The notes under the pieces: generated by a model
What the model was told of the DNA's origin: nothing
Databases searched by the model: none
What the model saw: the letters and a program-made list of their open reading frames with translations, nothing else
In this document: positions 52,203 through 61,438 of the stretch, piece by piece
How positions within the stretch are numbered: position 1 is the first letter of the stretch
Layout: each line of letters begins with the position of its first letter
Assembly (NCBI GenBank): GCA_038230515.1
Contig: JBBRND010000009.1
Coordinates: 1 to 64,000 of the forward strand
Direction of reading: 5' to 3'
Source: JAPLDB01 sp038230515
GTDB taxonomy: Bacteria; Bacteroidota; Bacteroidia; AKYH767-A; 2013-40CM-41-45
Length of the DNA: 64,000 bases
Translations under genes and position numbers: made by a program

Positions 52203-55200
52203 ATGAAAAAATTTACTCTACTCTCCTCCGCAATTTTATTTCTTTTTATCGCGGCAAGTGCGCAGCCGTATATGAACCCGAGCATTCTGTCAACGCAAGG
52301 ACACAAAACAAATCTGCATGATGTGCAGCGGGCATTCAATCAATACTGGAGCACGCGCGAGCCGAGTTTGGTAGAAGAAGAAAATGCTGAACAAGGCGGC
52401 TACCAGCAGTTCAAACGTTGGGAGTGGTTCATGGAGCAGCGAACTTTTCCGTCAGGAAATTTTTTCAATCCCGAAGTTCTTTACAAAGAATATGAAAGGT
52501 ACAAACCAAATTTTAATCAGGAGCACTCTGGAAGATTTGCTCAGGGAAATCCAAATACCGCAACCGCCAACTGGAGTTACCTCGGCCCAAATCAGACACC
52601 CGGAGGCGGTGGAGGTGCAGGCCGCATTAACTGCCTTACATTTGATCCCAACAACAGCAATACTCTCTACATCGGTGCTGCCTGTGGCGGTTTGTGGAAA
52701 TCTACCGATGGCGGCACCACCTGGAGCTCAAACACGGATCTGCTTCCTTCACTCAGCATTTCTGACATCATCATTGATCCGATCAATACAAACATCATGT
52801 ACATCTCCACCGGTGATAAGTATGGAATATACTATGGCTACCAAACTATTGGTCATTACAGTGCCGGTGTTTTAAAATCTACTGACGGTGGCAACACCTG
52901 GAATCAAACAGGACTGAATTACACGCAGGCAAACATTACTGTTATTCAGCGATTGATCATGAGTCCGACTAACTCCAGTGTGTTTTACGCTGCAACCAAC
53001 AATGGAGTTTATACTTCTACTGATGCTTGCGCTACCTGGACTCAGCAACTTGCCGGTCTTTATTATGATGTTGAATTCTGCCCAAGCAACCCGAGCATTC
53101 TTTATTGTGGTGATAGCATTACAGTTTACAAAACCATTAATGGCGGAACAAACTGGAACCCCGTGCCGGGCATTACATCAAGCGGTCGCACTTCAATTAC
53201 GGTAACTCCAGCCGATTCGAGCGTGGTGTATGTGTGGAGCGTAACCGGAGGATTATATTTCTCGAATAATTTCGGAGCATCATTTTCTGCGCGCACCGAT
53301 CCTGCAGGATCAGCCGGTCCCTATGGATATTATGATTACGTGCTTGCTGTTTCTCCCATTGACAAAAATATTTTGTTTGCCGGTGGCTTAAATGTAGCTC
53401 TCAGCACCGATGGCGGAAATACATGGAATGCGGTTTCCGATTGGGCGGGCTGGCCCAATGCAAATTATTCTCATGCAGATAATCATGATTTGAAATTTGC
53501 TCCAGGCACCAGCCAAACAATTTATTCAATGAATGATGGAGGTATTTTTAAATCAACCGATCAGGGAACTTCATGGGCTGATCTCAGCAACGGGCTTCCC
53601 ATCAAACAATATTACCGGCTTGCATCTTCCTACCAAACTCCCTCCATTATATATGCCGGTGCGCAGGATAACGGAACCGATCGCGTGAACGGTGCAACAT
53701 CCTATCGCGTGAATGGTGCTGACGGAGAAAAATGTCATGTTGATTATGGGGATGATAACATCGTGTTTGTTTCCTCTCAAGGCGGATACTTTTTAAAATC
53801 AACTGACGGTGGAAATACGTTTGCCGGAATGTCTGCCTTTGGCAGCGACTGGACTTCGCCTATGATACAGGACCGGAATTCAAATAACATTATGTATATG
53901 GGTGCTACCAATGTTTACAAATCAATGGATACTGGGGATAGCTGGACTGACATCTCCGGCTCGCTTGACGGCACGGCAGTTTACTCCATCGAAGTTTCCT
54001 ACTCCGCACCCAATACAGTTTATGCTGCAACGTTTGGTAACATCTTCCGCACTACCAATGGCTCTACCTGGACAAATCTTACGGGAACCTTGCCAGTCAA
54101 CCAGGCCGCACTCACAGGCATAGCCGTTAGCGGAAACAATCCCGATGTTGCATGGGTTACCTTTTCAGGATATACTGCCGGAGAAAAAGTTTATCAAACA
54201 GATAATGGTGGCATAACCTGGTTCAATGTTTCAGGAACATTGCCCAATATTCCGGTCAACTGCATTACTTATCAAAACAACAGCACAGACATTCTTTATA
54301 TCGGCACTGACTTTGGAGTGTTCTGGAAAGACGGCACCATGAATGACTGGCTGCCTTACAACACCGGACTTCCGAACGTAATCATAGATGAACTGGAAGT
54401 TTATTATCCCACCAGCAAACTGCGCGCTGCTACATACGGCAGAGGGCTATGGGAAACCGACCTCCAGGTGTCCACATTATATGCTTCCGATTGCGGAGTA
54501 GGAGCAATTATTTCTCCGGCAGGAAATTCGTGCGATTCTGTTTTCACTCCTGTCGTGCGCGTGTACGATTACGGATTAGACTCCCTTCATTCCTTTGTGT
54601 TGCATTACCGCCTCGATGCGCAGGCATATCAAACCTATACCTGGAATGGCAACCTTGCTTCGCTCGATCATGTTGACATTACACTTCCATCGTTTACCCT
54701 CTCAAGTGGCGCTCATACCTATAATGCCTATACAAGCGATCCTAACACAGTTAATGATCTGAATCCGGGAAACGACAGTCATACTTCATCGTTCAGCATT
54801 CTTTCAAACCCGGTAACAGTGCAGGCGCCCGTTATCGAGGGATTTATCAATCCGGCATTCCCGCCAACGGGATGGACGCTTGAGAACTCAAGCAACCTAT
54901 GGTCGCGCTCAACCGCTGCCGGTGGCTATGGCACGTCTCCCGAATCAGCGATGGCAAACTTTTGGGGCGTAACAACGGGAAGCGATAAAATCATTTCTTC
55001 CTATATTGATTTCGCAAATCTTGTTCCGCCTATCACGCTTTCTTTTGATCTGGCGTATGCGCCTTTCCAAACCACCGGCTATGATGACTCGCTGGTTATT
55101 GATTTATATAACGATTGTGATATGACGAGTGCAAGAGTGTATGCCAAAGGAAGAGACTCGCTCGCCACCGCTCCGTTGGCAGGTTCTCCTTTTACTCCTG

Positions 55201-55619
55201 CTGCCAATCAGTGGAGAACGGATGTTGTAAACCTCGATGCCTTTGCCGGACATGCGCCTCTTGAAATTCGCTTCATCGCAATATCAGCGTATGGCAACGA
55301 TCTATGGCTCGACAATATAAACCTGGCAGGAACCCCGCTCGGTGTGAATGAAAACAAGCGCACTGAAAATTATGTAAACGTTTTCCCGAATCCCGCTTCC
55401 GGAAAAGTATATGTGGAGGTATCAGCATCGCACACAAAAAATGTTTCGGTGATGGTGGTTGACATGCTCGGCAACAAGCTCAAAGAGATTCGCGATGCTT
55501 CCTTCATCGGATTGAACCGATACCCGATTGATCTTACCGATCTTTCTTCCGGAATTTATTTTATTAAAGTGCTTGCCGGTGATTTGAATACAACGCAGAA
55601 GATAAATGTGATCAGGTAA
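52203..55619 (+). CDS. Large T9SS cargo protein with BNR/Asp-box propeller
   Basis: 1138 aa. Signal peptide (LSSAILFLFIAASAQP), a long beta-propeller region at about 120-760 marked by at least nine Asp-box/BNR-type motifs (STDGGTTW, STDGGNTW, TINGGTNW, STDQGTSW, STDGGNTF, SMDTGDSW, QTDNGGITW), then a second beta domain with MAM/jelly-roll-like features (about 770-1050; LSFDLAYAPFQTTGYDDSLVI), and a C-terminal T9SS sorting domain (VFPNPASGKVYVEVS, LSSGIYFIKVLAG). Related propellers occur in sialidases and sortilin-like surface proteins; no catalytic residues of a sialidase are apparent. Probably a surface adhesin or binding protein. Confidence 0.88.
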   Translation: MKKFTLLSSAILFLFIAASAQPYMNPSILSTQGHKTNLHDVQRAFNQYWSTREPSLVEEENAEQGGYQQFKRWEWFMEQRTFPSGNFFNPEVLYKEYERYKPNFNQEHSGRFAQGNPNTATANWSYLGPNQTPGGGGGAGRINCLTFDPNNSNTLYIGAACGGLWKSTDGGTTWSSNTDLLPSLSISDIIIDPINTNIMYISTGDKYGIYYGYQTIGHYSAGVLKSTDGGNTWNQTGLNYTQANITVIQRLIMSPTNSSVFYAATNNGVYTSTDACATWTQQLAGLYYDVEFCPSNPSILYCGDSITVYKTINGGTNWNPVPGITSSGRTSITVTPADSSVVYVWSVTGGLYFSNNFGASFSARTDPAGSAGPYGYYDYVLAVSPIDKNILFAGGLNVALSTDGGNTWNAVSDWAGWPNANYSHADNHDLKFAPGTSQTIYSMNDGGIFKSTDQGTSWADLSNGLPIKQYYRLASSYQTPSIIYAGAQDNGTDRVNGATSYRVNGADGEKCHVDYGDDNIVFVSSQGGYFLKSTDGGNTFAGMSAFGSDWTSPMIQDRNSNNIMYMGATNVYKSMDTGDSWTDISGSLDGTAVYSIEVSYSAPNTVYAATFGNIFRTTNGSTWTNLTGTLPVNQAALTGIAVSGNNPDVAWVTFSGYTAGEKVYQTDNGGITWFNVSGTLPNIPVNCITYQNNSTDILYIGTDFGVFWKDGTMNDWLPYNTGLPNVIIDELEVYYPTSKLRAATYGRGLWETDLQVSTLYASDCGVGAIISPAGNSCDSVFTPVVRVYDYGLDSLHSFVLHYRLDAQAYQTYTWNGNLASLDHVDITLPSFTLSSGAHTYNAYTSDPNTVNDLNPGNDSHTSSFSILSNPVTVQAPVIEGFINPAFPPTGWTLENSSNLWSRSTAAGGYGTSPESAMANFWGVTTGSDKIISSYIDFANLVPPITLSFDLAYAPFQTTGYDDSLVIDLYNDCDMTSARVYAKGRDSLATAPLAGSPFTPAANQWRTDVVNLDAFAGHAPLEIRFIAISAYGNDLWLDNINLAGTPLGVNENKRTENYVNVFPNPASGKVYVEVSASHTKNVSVMVVDMLGNKLKEIRDASFIGLNRYPIDLTDLSSGIYFIKVLAGDLNTTQKINVIR

Positions 55620-55639
55620 TCTGTTACTAATAACCCATT

Positions 55640-55675
55640 GTTCGAATAGCGAAAGGTTGCGAATTTGCGAATCAT
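55640..55675 (-). repeat. Interspersed ATTCG repeat, minus-strand copy
   Basis: The reverse complement contains GATTCGCAAATTCGCAACC then TTTCGCTATTCGAACAA, closely matching 60030-60073 (GATTCGCAAATTC ... CGCTATTCGCACAA) and resembling 1632-1690. Confidence 0.5.
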
Positions 55676-55902
55676 AAAACGGGATACGAAACTTTGCATG
55701 GTTTCGCCATTCTTGCCATCCGGACTCGTTGAAAAAAAGTATTTTCTTACATCGAAGTGAGACATAAATAGATGTGCTATAAACCGCTTTTCTTTATTTT
55801 TTATGTATTTTTGAATATTCAGCATTCGCAATCTGGGAAAATCTTACAAAACCGACATCCAACTCATGTAAGATTGAGCCGGAAAAGTGGGCAAAAATGA
55901 TG

Positions 55903-56166
55903 TCTCCGATGGTGTGTCGAGGGGTCAACCTTATAAGGTCGAGGGGTCTCCGATGGTGTGTCGAGGGCTCAACCTTATAAGGTCGAGGTATCTCCGAGGG
56001 TGTGTCGAGGGCTCAACCTTATAAGGTCGAGGGGTCTCCGAGGGTGTGTCGAGGGGTCAACCTTATAAGGTCGAGGGGTCGACTTAGGTATGTCGAGGGG
56101 TCAACTTATACAAGTCGAGGGGTCGACTTATACAAGCCGAGGGGTTGACACACATAAGCCGAGGGC
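55903..56166. repeat. 22-bp tandem repeat, twelve units (44-bp higher order)
   Basis: Twelve units of 22 bp end in TCGAGGGG or a variant. TCTCCGAT-type units start at 55903, 55947, 55991 and 56035 (44-bp period), alternating with TCAACCTTATAAGG units; the last four units are TCGACTTAGG, TCAACTTATAC, TCGACTTATAC and TTGACACACAT variants. Sits in the 714-base gap between two T9SS genes; no gene is seen there. Confidence 0.9.
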
Positions 56167-56197
56167 TATTTTTAAGAGTTTTACCGTGGGCTCGCTT

Positions 56198-56230
56198 CCT
56201 GACACGTAGGGATTTTTCTCGTGTTAGGTG
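56198..56230 (+). repeat. Hairpin element, left inverted copy
   Basis: CCTGACACG and CGTGTTAGG arms flank TAGGGATTTTTCT. The same sequence recurs in inverted orientation at 58026-58060 with one or two substitutions, so the pair flanks the 56334 gene. Confidence 0.75.
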
Positions 56231-56333
56231 GCGCAAGGTATCTACCACTGCAAAATTACAGGAGATTGCGCGATAAAATATATTGGAAAATTGTTGATAA
56301 TCAGGTAAATTTGCAAACATATTGTTTAAGAAT

Positions 56334-57845
56334 ATGAGAAAATGTACTCTTTTCTACATTATTTTTACACTCTCTATTCAGTGTGCTTTTTCTCAAAAGA
56401 GAGATAACATTTGGATGTTGGGTACATATTCTACCTACGAAAACTATGGGATTGACTTTAATGTGGGAGTCGCGGATACCTTTGCGATTACGCGAAATAT
56501 GAATTTTTATTTTAGTAATGCGAGTATTTGCGACACAAACGGACAAGTTCTTTTTTATTCAAATGGGGATTATATTGCTAATCGACTGGACGATAGTCTT
56601 CAGAATACTCAAAATTTTAATCCGGGTTTTGTCACCACTAACTATCAAAACGGTATTTGCATATTTGACGGACTGCTAATTTTACCAAAGCCGGGCAACG
56701 CTAATAAGTATTATATTATACACGAATCCGCTGAATCTATCTATATTGACACTATAGTTGCCCTTCACCCGCTAAACTTAAGTTTTTCGGAAATTGATAT
56801 AAATTTAGATGGTGGATTAGGCGGAATAATTCCTGGGAGGAAGAATGTACATCTTGTTGATGATACCCTTACTTACGGTAGGGTTGCGGCCGTAAAACAT
56901 GGAAATGGTCGGGATTGGTGGGTTATAGCACATCGTTTTAATTCTACATTGTTTTACGAATTTCTTGTCACCCCTGATTCTATTTATGGTCCTTATATGC
57001 AGAATGTTGGAATGTTTAATCCGCATCTAAATTATTATGGACAAGCAATTTTTAGTCCTGATGGGGACAAATATTGCATTCAATTGGATGATACTGCACT
57101 AAATTTATTTGATTTTGATCGCTGTACGGGAACTTTATCAAACTCAAGAGTTATTTCAGTTACAGATACAGTAAATGGGTCAACTTTATTGGCTGCCATT
57201 GGTTGCGCTTTCTCCCTTAGTGCGAGATATTTATATGTTTCAAATGTCGCAAAAATTCATCAATTTGATACTTGGTCTGGAAATGTTCCTTCAACTAACG
57301 AGGTCGTAGCCCAGTGGGATACTTTTTATTCTCCGGGAGAAACTCTTTTTGATGTAATGAGATTAGGCCCAGATGGAAGAATATATATATCAACTTATGT
57401 CGGAACAAATATTCTTCATTACATTGAATATCCTGATTCGGGCGGAGTAACTTGTAATGTAGTTCAAAATAGTTTTGTTACCCCTAGTTATAATACATTT
57501 AGCTTTCCAAATTCACCAAATTGGGATTTGGGTCCCTCGCTAGGAAGCGGCTGTGATAGTTTGATAAATATAACGCCAGAAGTGGCAAGAGATAAATTAA
57601 ATATTGTCGTCAGCCCTAATCCTGCACGAGAAAGTTTTTGGGTAACATACGATCTTCCGGTAAATGAGAAAGGAGTGTTTGAAATTTATGATGCGCTTGG
57701 TAATAAAGTAAAGCAGTATCTGCTGTACGGGTATAGTAAAGGACTTCTGATACATGCTGAAAACTTCAATGAAGGAGTTTATTTTTATAGGGTCAGAATT
57801 AAGGATGAAATGGTGGCAAGTGGAAAGATTATTATCATACACTAA
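56334..57845 (+). CDS. T9SS cargo protein (503 aa)
   Basis: Signal peptide (IIFTLSIQCAFSQ), beta-rich body of about 400 residues (possibly a propeller; DTNGQVLFYSNGDYIANRLD, FDWDRCTG-like strands around FDFDRCTGTLSNSRVIS) and a C-terminal sorting domain at about 425-503 (VSPNPARESFWVTYDL, EIYDALGNKVKQY, NEGVYFYRVRIKD). I chose the ATG at 56334. Base use is more AT-rich than the neighbours. Inverted hairpin elements flank it on both sides (56198 and 58026), and a 22-bp array lies just before, so it may be a mobile or recently inserted cassette. Confidence 0.8.
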   Translation: MRKCTLFYIIFTLSIQCAFSQKRDNIWMLGTYSTYENYGIDFNVGVADTFAITRNMNFYFSNASICDTNGQVLFYSNGDYIANRLDDSLQNTQNFNPGFVTTNYQNGICIFDGLLILPKPGNANKYYIIHESAESIYIDTIVALHPLNLSFSEIDINLDGGLGGIIPGRKNVHLVDDTLTYGRVAAVKHGNGRDWWVIAHRFNSTLFYEFLVTPDSIYGPYMQNVGMFNPHLNYYGQAIFSPDGDKYCIQLDDTALNLFDFDRCTGTLSNSRVISVTDTVNGSTLLAAIGCAFSLSARYLYVSNVAKIHQFDTWSGNVPSTNEVVAQWDTFYSPGETLFDVMRLGPDGRIYISTYVGTNILHYIEYPDSGGVTCNVVQNSFVTPSYNTFSFPNSPNWDLGPSLGSGCDSLINITPEVARDKLNIVVSPNPARESFWVTYDLPVNEKGVFEIYDALGNKVKQYLLYGYSKGLLIHAENFNEGVYFYRVRIKDEMVASGKIIIIH

Positions 57846-57853
57846 ATTTCCCT

Positions 57854-57923
57854 GCTGGCATTTGTTGTGCGTTGGCTTCGTGTGCTCCTCACCTGCCACT
57901 TCAGGTTATGCAAGTGTCAGGTC
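57854..57923 (+). repeat. 70-bp interspersed repeat, copy A
   Basis: 61 of 70 positions match copy B (59913-59982) in the same orientation; both contain TTGTGCGTT, CTCACCTG and CAAGTGTCAGGTC. Copies flank the 58178 gene. Confidence 0.8.
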
Positions 57924-58025
57924 TCCGCGCTTAAGCCATCACACGAAGACCCGTCAGCAATGAATATGCCGAAATAAAATTAGAATTATAGATGACAGTG
58001 CTGCTTCTATTCTCTGCAAACGTTG

Positions 58026-58060
58026 CCACCTGACACGAGAAAAATCCCTACGTGTCAGGA
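58026..58060 (-). repeat. Hairpin element, right inverted copy
   Basis: Reverse complement of the element at 56198 with minor changes: CCTGACACG and CGTGTCAGG arms around ATTTTTCTC-type core. Confidence 0.75.
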
Positions 58061-58177
58061 GGTGGGTTCACAAGTCTTAACAGAACTTGAAGCCGATTTG
58101 GGCTTGCATCTTCCTATTTTAGAAAGCCCGCTACACTTTATTATATATGTAACAGCCGGAAATGAAAAAAGGAAAGG

Positions 58178-59833
58178 TTATTCTTTGATGAACTTTTTTA
58201 CGAAACTGCCGGTTGGAGTTTGGATGTTGATAAAATAAATACCTGAAGAAAGAGCAGAAATGTCTATTTCTGATTTAGGTTTTGATATTTCAGATTGCAG
58301 TGCTCCAAGTGTACTGAAGATTTTTATTTGCGTGATAGGTTTGTTTGAGGATATGCGAAGGTTAGTGCTAACAGGGTTGGGCGAAAGAGTGAGAGTGTTT
58401 TCTGTGGTTGGTTCATTGATGCCTGTGTATTGTGTGCTATCACAAAATTTTATTATCCAATAATCATGAGTTGCGTTAGTTGTGTCCAAGTTGGATTGCG
58501 TTTTGTCTCCGCCAATGGAGCCAGCGGTATAATTAGCCATTACATAACATCCATCATTTGATTCAATTGCTATACCTGCTTCATCACGATGAGCTGCCGC
58601 TGCATTTGTATGCAGAGTTTTGTCCCATTGCTTGTTTCCAATAGAATCAGTTTTCATTACCCATGTTTGTACATAACTAAGATTGTTTTCTGCTTTATCA
58701 CAACTAATATTGGAATACGAATACCCCCCTAATAAATACCCTCCGTCAGTAGTTTGCTGCAAAGAATAAAAGTAATCCGAATTCGAACCGCCATAATCCT
58801 TATCCCACTGCTTATTACCTTGTGAATCAATTTTAATAATCCAATAATCTGCATCAGTTGTATCTCCGCATGTATTTTGAGTTTTATCACCACCAATTTG
58901 TGAAGAAGATGTACCACCGAGAATATATCCTCCATCTGTGGTTTGTTGCAAGCATGAAAAAACATCAATATAATTTCCACCAAAATCTTTATCCCATACT
59001 TTAATTCCAAGAGAATCTGTTTTGATAATCCAATAGTCAGGATACCATAAACCACCCCACAAAAGTTGTGTTTTATCGCCTCCAATACCCGATTCTGATA
59101 TACCACCTAAAATATAACCACCATCTGTTGTTTGCTGAATAGAACAAAGGTCATCTCCTGCAAATCCGCCAAAATCTCTATCCCATTGGAAGATGCCGTT
59201 AGAATCTATTTTAACAATCCAATAATCCGTTTGACCCCAGCAAGCTTGGGTTTTATTACCGCCAATTCCGGAAGCAGAGGAGCCACCTAATATGTAACCA
59301 CCATCCCGAGTCTGTTGTATAGAATAAAGTGCATCTCCATTTATTCCGCCAAAATCTTTATCCCATTGTATATTGCCAAGGGAATCTGTCTTTACTATCC
59401 AATAGTCAGAAAAAATACCAGTTGTATCCCAGTTTGCTTGAGTTTTGTTTCCGTTAATTCCAGAACCTGTATATCCTCCGAAAATATATCCCCCGTCTGA
59501 GGTTTGGGCAAGGCAAGTAAAATAATCATTCGCAGTTCCGCCAAAGTCCTTATCCCATTGTTTATTTCCAATTGAATCAAGTTTTATTATCCAATAATCA
59601 TAATCACCAAAACCGCCCCATACAGTTTGCGTTTTGTCGCCTCCAATAATTGAATTTGAATATCCGCCAAGTATATATCCCCCATCCGAAGTTTGCCTGG
59701 CAGCAATTAATGATTCATCTGTTTTGCCTCCAAATCTGAAATCCCATAGCTTCATGAGAGAGTTTTGAGCTTTTGAATTGTAAGAAAAAAGAGAAGCGGC
59801 AATCATTGCAATTGCTGTTGTAATATTTTTCAT
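58178..59833 (-). CDS. T9SS cargo protein with about eight 60-residue repeats
   Basis: 551 aa from the ATG at 59833 (a GTG codon precedes it). Signal peptide, then about eight tandem repeats of roughly 60 residues following the pattern QTSDGGYILGG ... GDKTQ ... DYWIIKLDSIGNKQWDKDFGG, probably the blades of a beta-propeller, and a C-terminal sorting domain (LSPNPVSTNLRISS, IFSTLGALQSEIS, LSSGIYFINIQT). Repeat number varies naturally in this family. Function unknown; likely a surface-exposed binding protein. Confidence 0.88.
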   Translation of the reverse strand: MKNITTAIAMIAASLFSYNSKAQNSLMKLWDFRFGGKTDESLIAARQTSDGGYILGGYSNSIIGGDKTQTVWGGFGDYDYWIIKLDSIGNKQWDKDFGGTANDYFTCLAQTSDGGYIFGGYTGSGINGNKTQANWDTTGIFSDYWIVKTDSLGNIQWDKDFGGINGDALYSIQQTRDGGYILGGSSASGIGGNKTQACWGQTDYWIVKIDSNGIFQWDRDFGGFAGDDLCSIQQTTDGGYILGGISESGIGGDKTQLLWGGLWYPDYWIIKTDSLGIKVWDKDFGGNYIDVFSCLQQTTDGGYILGGTSSSQIGGDKTQNTCGDTTDADYWIIKIDSQGNKQWDKDYGGSNSDYFYSLQQTTDGGYLLGGYSYSNISCDKAENNLSYVQTWVMKTDSIGNKQWDKTLHTNAAAAHRDEAGIAIESNDGCYVMANYTAGSIGGDKTQSNLDTTNATHDYWIIKFCDSTQYTGINEPTTENTLTLSPNPVSTNLRISSNKPITQIKIFSTLGALQSEISKPKSEIDISALSSGIYFINIQTPTGSFVKKFIKE

Positions 59834-59912
59834 CACTCAAGGTTTTGTACTTTCAACATAGAAAGCAGAAGTAAAAGTAATGAAAGAACCCTACCAACTT
59901 TTTTATTTCTGT

Positions 59913-59982
59913 GTTGGCAGGTGTTGTGCGTTAGCTTCGTGAGCTGCTCACCTGCTAATTCAGGTTATCCAAGTGTCAGGTC
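59913..59982 (+). repeat. 70-bp interspersed repeat, copy B
   Basis: Pairs with copy A at 57854-57923 (nine mismatches in 70). Confidence 0.8.
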
Positions 59983-60029
59983 AATCTTGCACACAAAACC
60001 TCTGGCTCTAAGACCAGACACCGCTGATT

Positions 60030-60073
60030 GATTCGCAAATTCATCCGCCTTCGCAGATTCGCTATTCGCACAA
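60030..60073 (+). repeat. Interspersed ATTCG repeat
   Basis: GATTCGCAAATTC, then CTTCGCAGATTCGCTATTCGC. Related to the minus-strand copy at 55640-55675 and to 1632-1690. Confidence 0.5.
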
Positions 60074-60097
60074 TAAGTAATTCAAACAATTACTTAT
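60071..60097. promoter_or_regulatory. 11-bp perfect inverted repeat upstream of the MFS gene
   Basis: AATAAGTAATT and AATTACTTATT with a 5-base CAAAC spacer, ending 22 bases before the ATG at 60120. The palindrome could be an operator or a hairpin in the leader RNA; no T-run follows. Confidence 0.5.
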
Positions 60098-60119
60098 TAT
60101 TGCGGCTTCATAAAATTTT

Positions 60120-61379
60120 ATGGCAGGTAAAAGACAACCCGCACTCGCATTTATTTTCATCACCCTTTTAATTGATGTTATTGGCTTCGGAATTATTATT
60201 CCTGTAATGCCGAAGCTCATCAGCGAGCTTATACACGGCACCATCAGCGAGGCATCGAAATATGGCGGCTGGCTCATGTTTGCTTTTTCAATCATGATGT
60301 TTTTGTTTGCTCCCGTGCTCGGCAACCTCAGCGACCGCTATGGCAGGCGGCCAATAATTCTCATTTCTCTCTTCGGGCTCGGCATTGATTATTTGTTTCT
60401 CGCTTTTGCTCCAACCATCGGCTGGCTTTTTGTCGGGCGCATCATTGCAGGCATCTGCGGTTCAAGTTTCACTACCGGGCAGGCATACATTGCAGATGTA
60501 AGTCCGCCCGAAAAGCGCGCGCAGAATTTCGGAATGATCGGTGTTGCGTTTGGTCTCGGATTTATCATCGGTCCTGTAATCGGTGGCTTGCTCGGACAGT
60601 TTGGTTCGCGCGTTCCGTTCATCGCTGCTGCATGTCTTTCGCTTCTCAACTGGCTGTACGGATATTTTATTTTACCCGAATCGCTCGGCAAAGAGAACCG
60701 CAGAAAGTTTGAATTCAAACGCGCCAACCCCGTTGGTTCATTGATGGCATTGAGGCGCTACCCGATCATTTCCGGTCTCGTAATTTCATTATTGTGCATT
60801 TATGTAGCTGCACATTCCGTTCAAAGCACGTGGGCATTTTTTACCATGGAAGTAATGAAGTGGGATGAAAAGATGGTAGGTTACTCGCTCGGGTTTGTTG
60901 GCTTCATCATCGCACTCGTTCAGGGCGGATTAATACGCATCATCATTCCGAAGATAGGCCAAAAACGTTCCGTTTATTTCGGACTTGCATTGTACTGCAC
61001 GGGCTTGTTGTGTTTTGCATTTGCAACAAAGGGCTGGATGATGTTTGTATTTATCATCCCCTATTGCCTCGGTGGAATCTGTGGACCTGCATTGCAGTCA
61101 ATCATTTCATCACAAGTTCCGGCAAATGAACAGGGCGAGTTGCAGGGCGCACTCACAAGTTTAATCAGCGTTACTTCCATCATCGGTCCTCCACTGATGA
61201 CGAATCTCTTTTCTTTTTTCACCAGCAGCAATGCGCCAGCTTATTTTCCGGGAGCAGCATTTATGGCTGGGGCTTTTCTCACCATCGTGAGTTTGCTTTT
61301 TGCAATGAGAACATTAACAGGATACATTCATTCACATGAACCTGTTCCTTTAGCAGAGAATGTAGCAGCGGAAAAATAG
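60120..61379 (+). CDS. MFS transporter, TetA-like drug exporter class
   Basis: 419 aa with about 12 membrane helices. The MFS motif A is intact (GNLSDRYGRRPII) and the second helix region has the TetA-type FIIGPVIGGLLGQFG; a long central loop (KENRRKFEFKRANPVGSL) separates the two six-helix halves. Likely a proton-coupled exporter of a drug or metabolite; substrate not deducible. A palindrome lies just upstream of the start. The next gene is convergent. Confidence 0.9.
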   Translation: MAGKRQPALAFIFITLLIDVIGFGIIIPVMPKLISELIHGTISEASKYGGWLMFAFSIMMFLFAPVLGNLSDRYGRRPIILISLFGLGIDYLFLAFAPTIGWLFVGRIIAGICGSSFTTGQAYIADVSPPEKRAQNFGMIGVAFGLGFIIGPVIGGLLGQFGSRVPFIAAACLSLLNWLYGYFILPESLGKENRRKFEFKRANPVGSLMALRRYPIISGLVISLLCIYVAAHSVQSTWAFFTMEVMKWDEKMVGYSLGFVGFIIALVQGGLIRIIIPKIGQKRSVYFGLALYCTGLLCFAFATKGWMMFVFIIPYCLGGICGPALQSIISSQVPANEQGELQGALTSLISVTSIIGPPLMTNLFSFFTSSNAPAYFPGAAFMAGAFLTIVSLLFAMRTLTGYIHSHEPVPLAENVAAEK

Positions 61380-61438
61380 CTGAGAACTCCCGAAAAAATC
61401 AACTACAAACTTTCACGAAAGAATTCCCGGCAGTGAAT

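Noticed and set aside
55903..56166. CRISPR array
   Set aside because: Repeats of 22 bp abut without unique spacers, units alternate and drift, and no cas genes are near.
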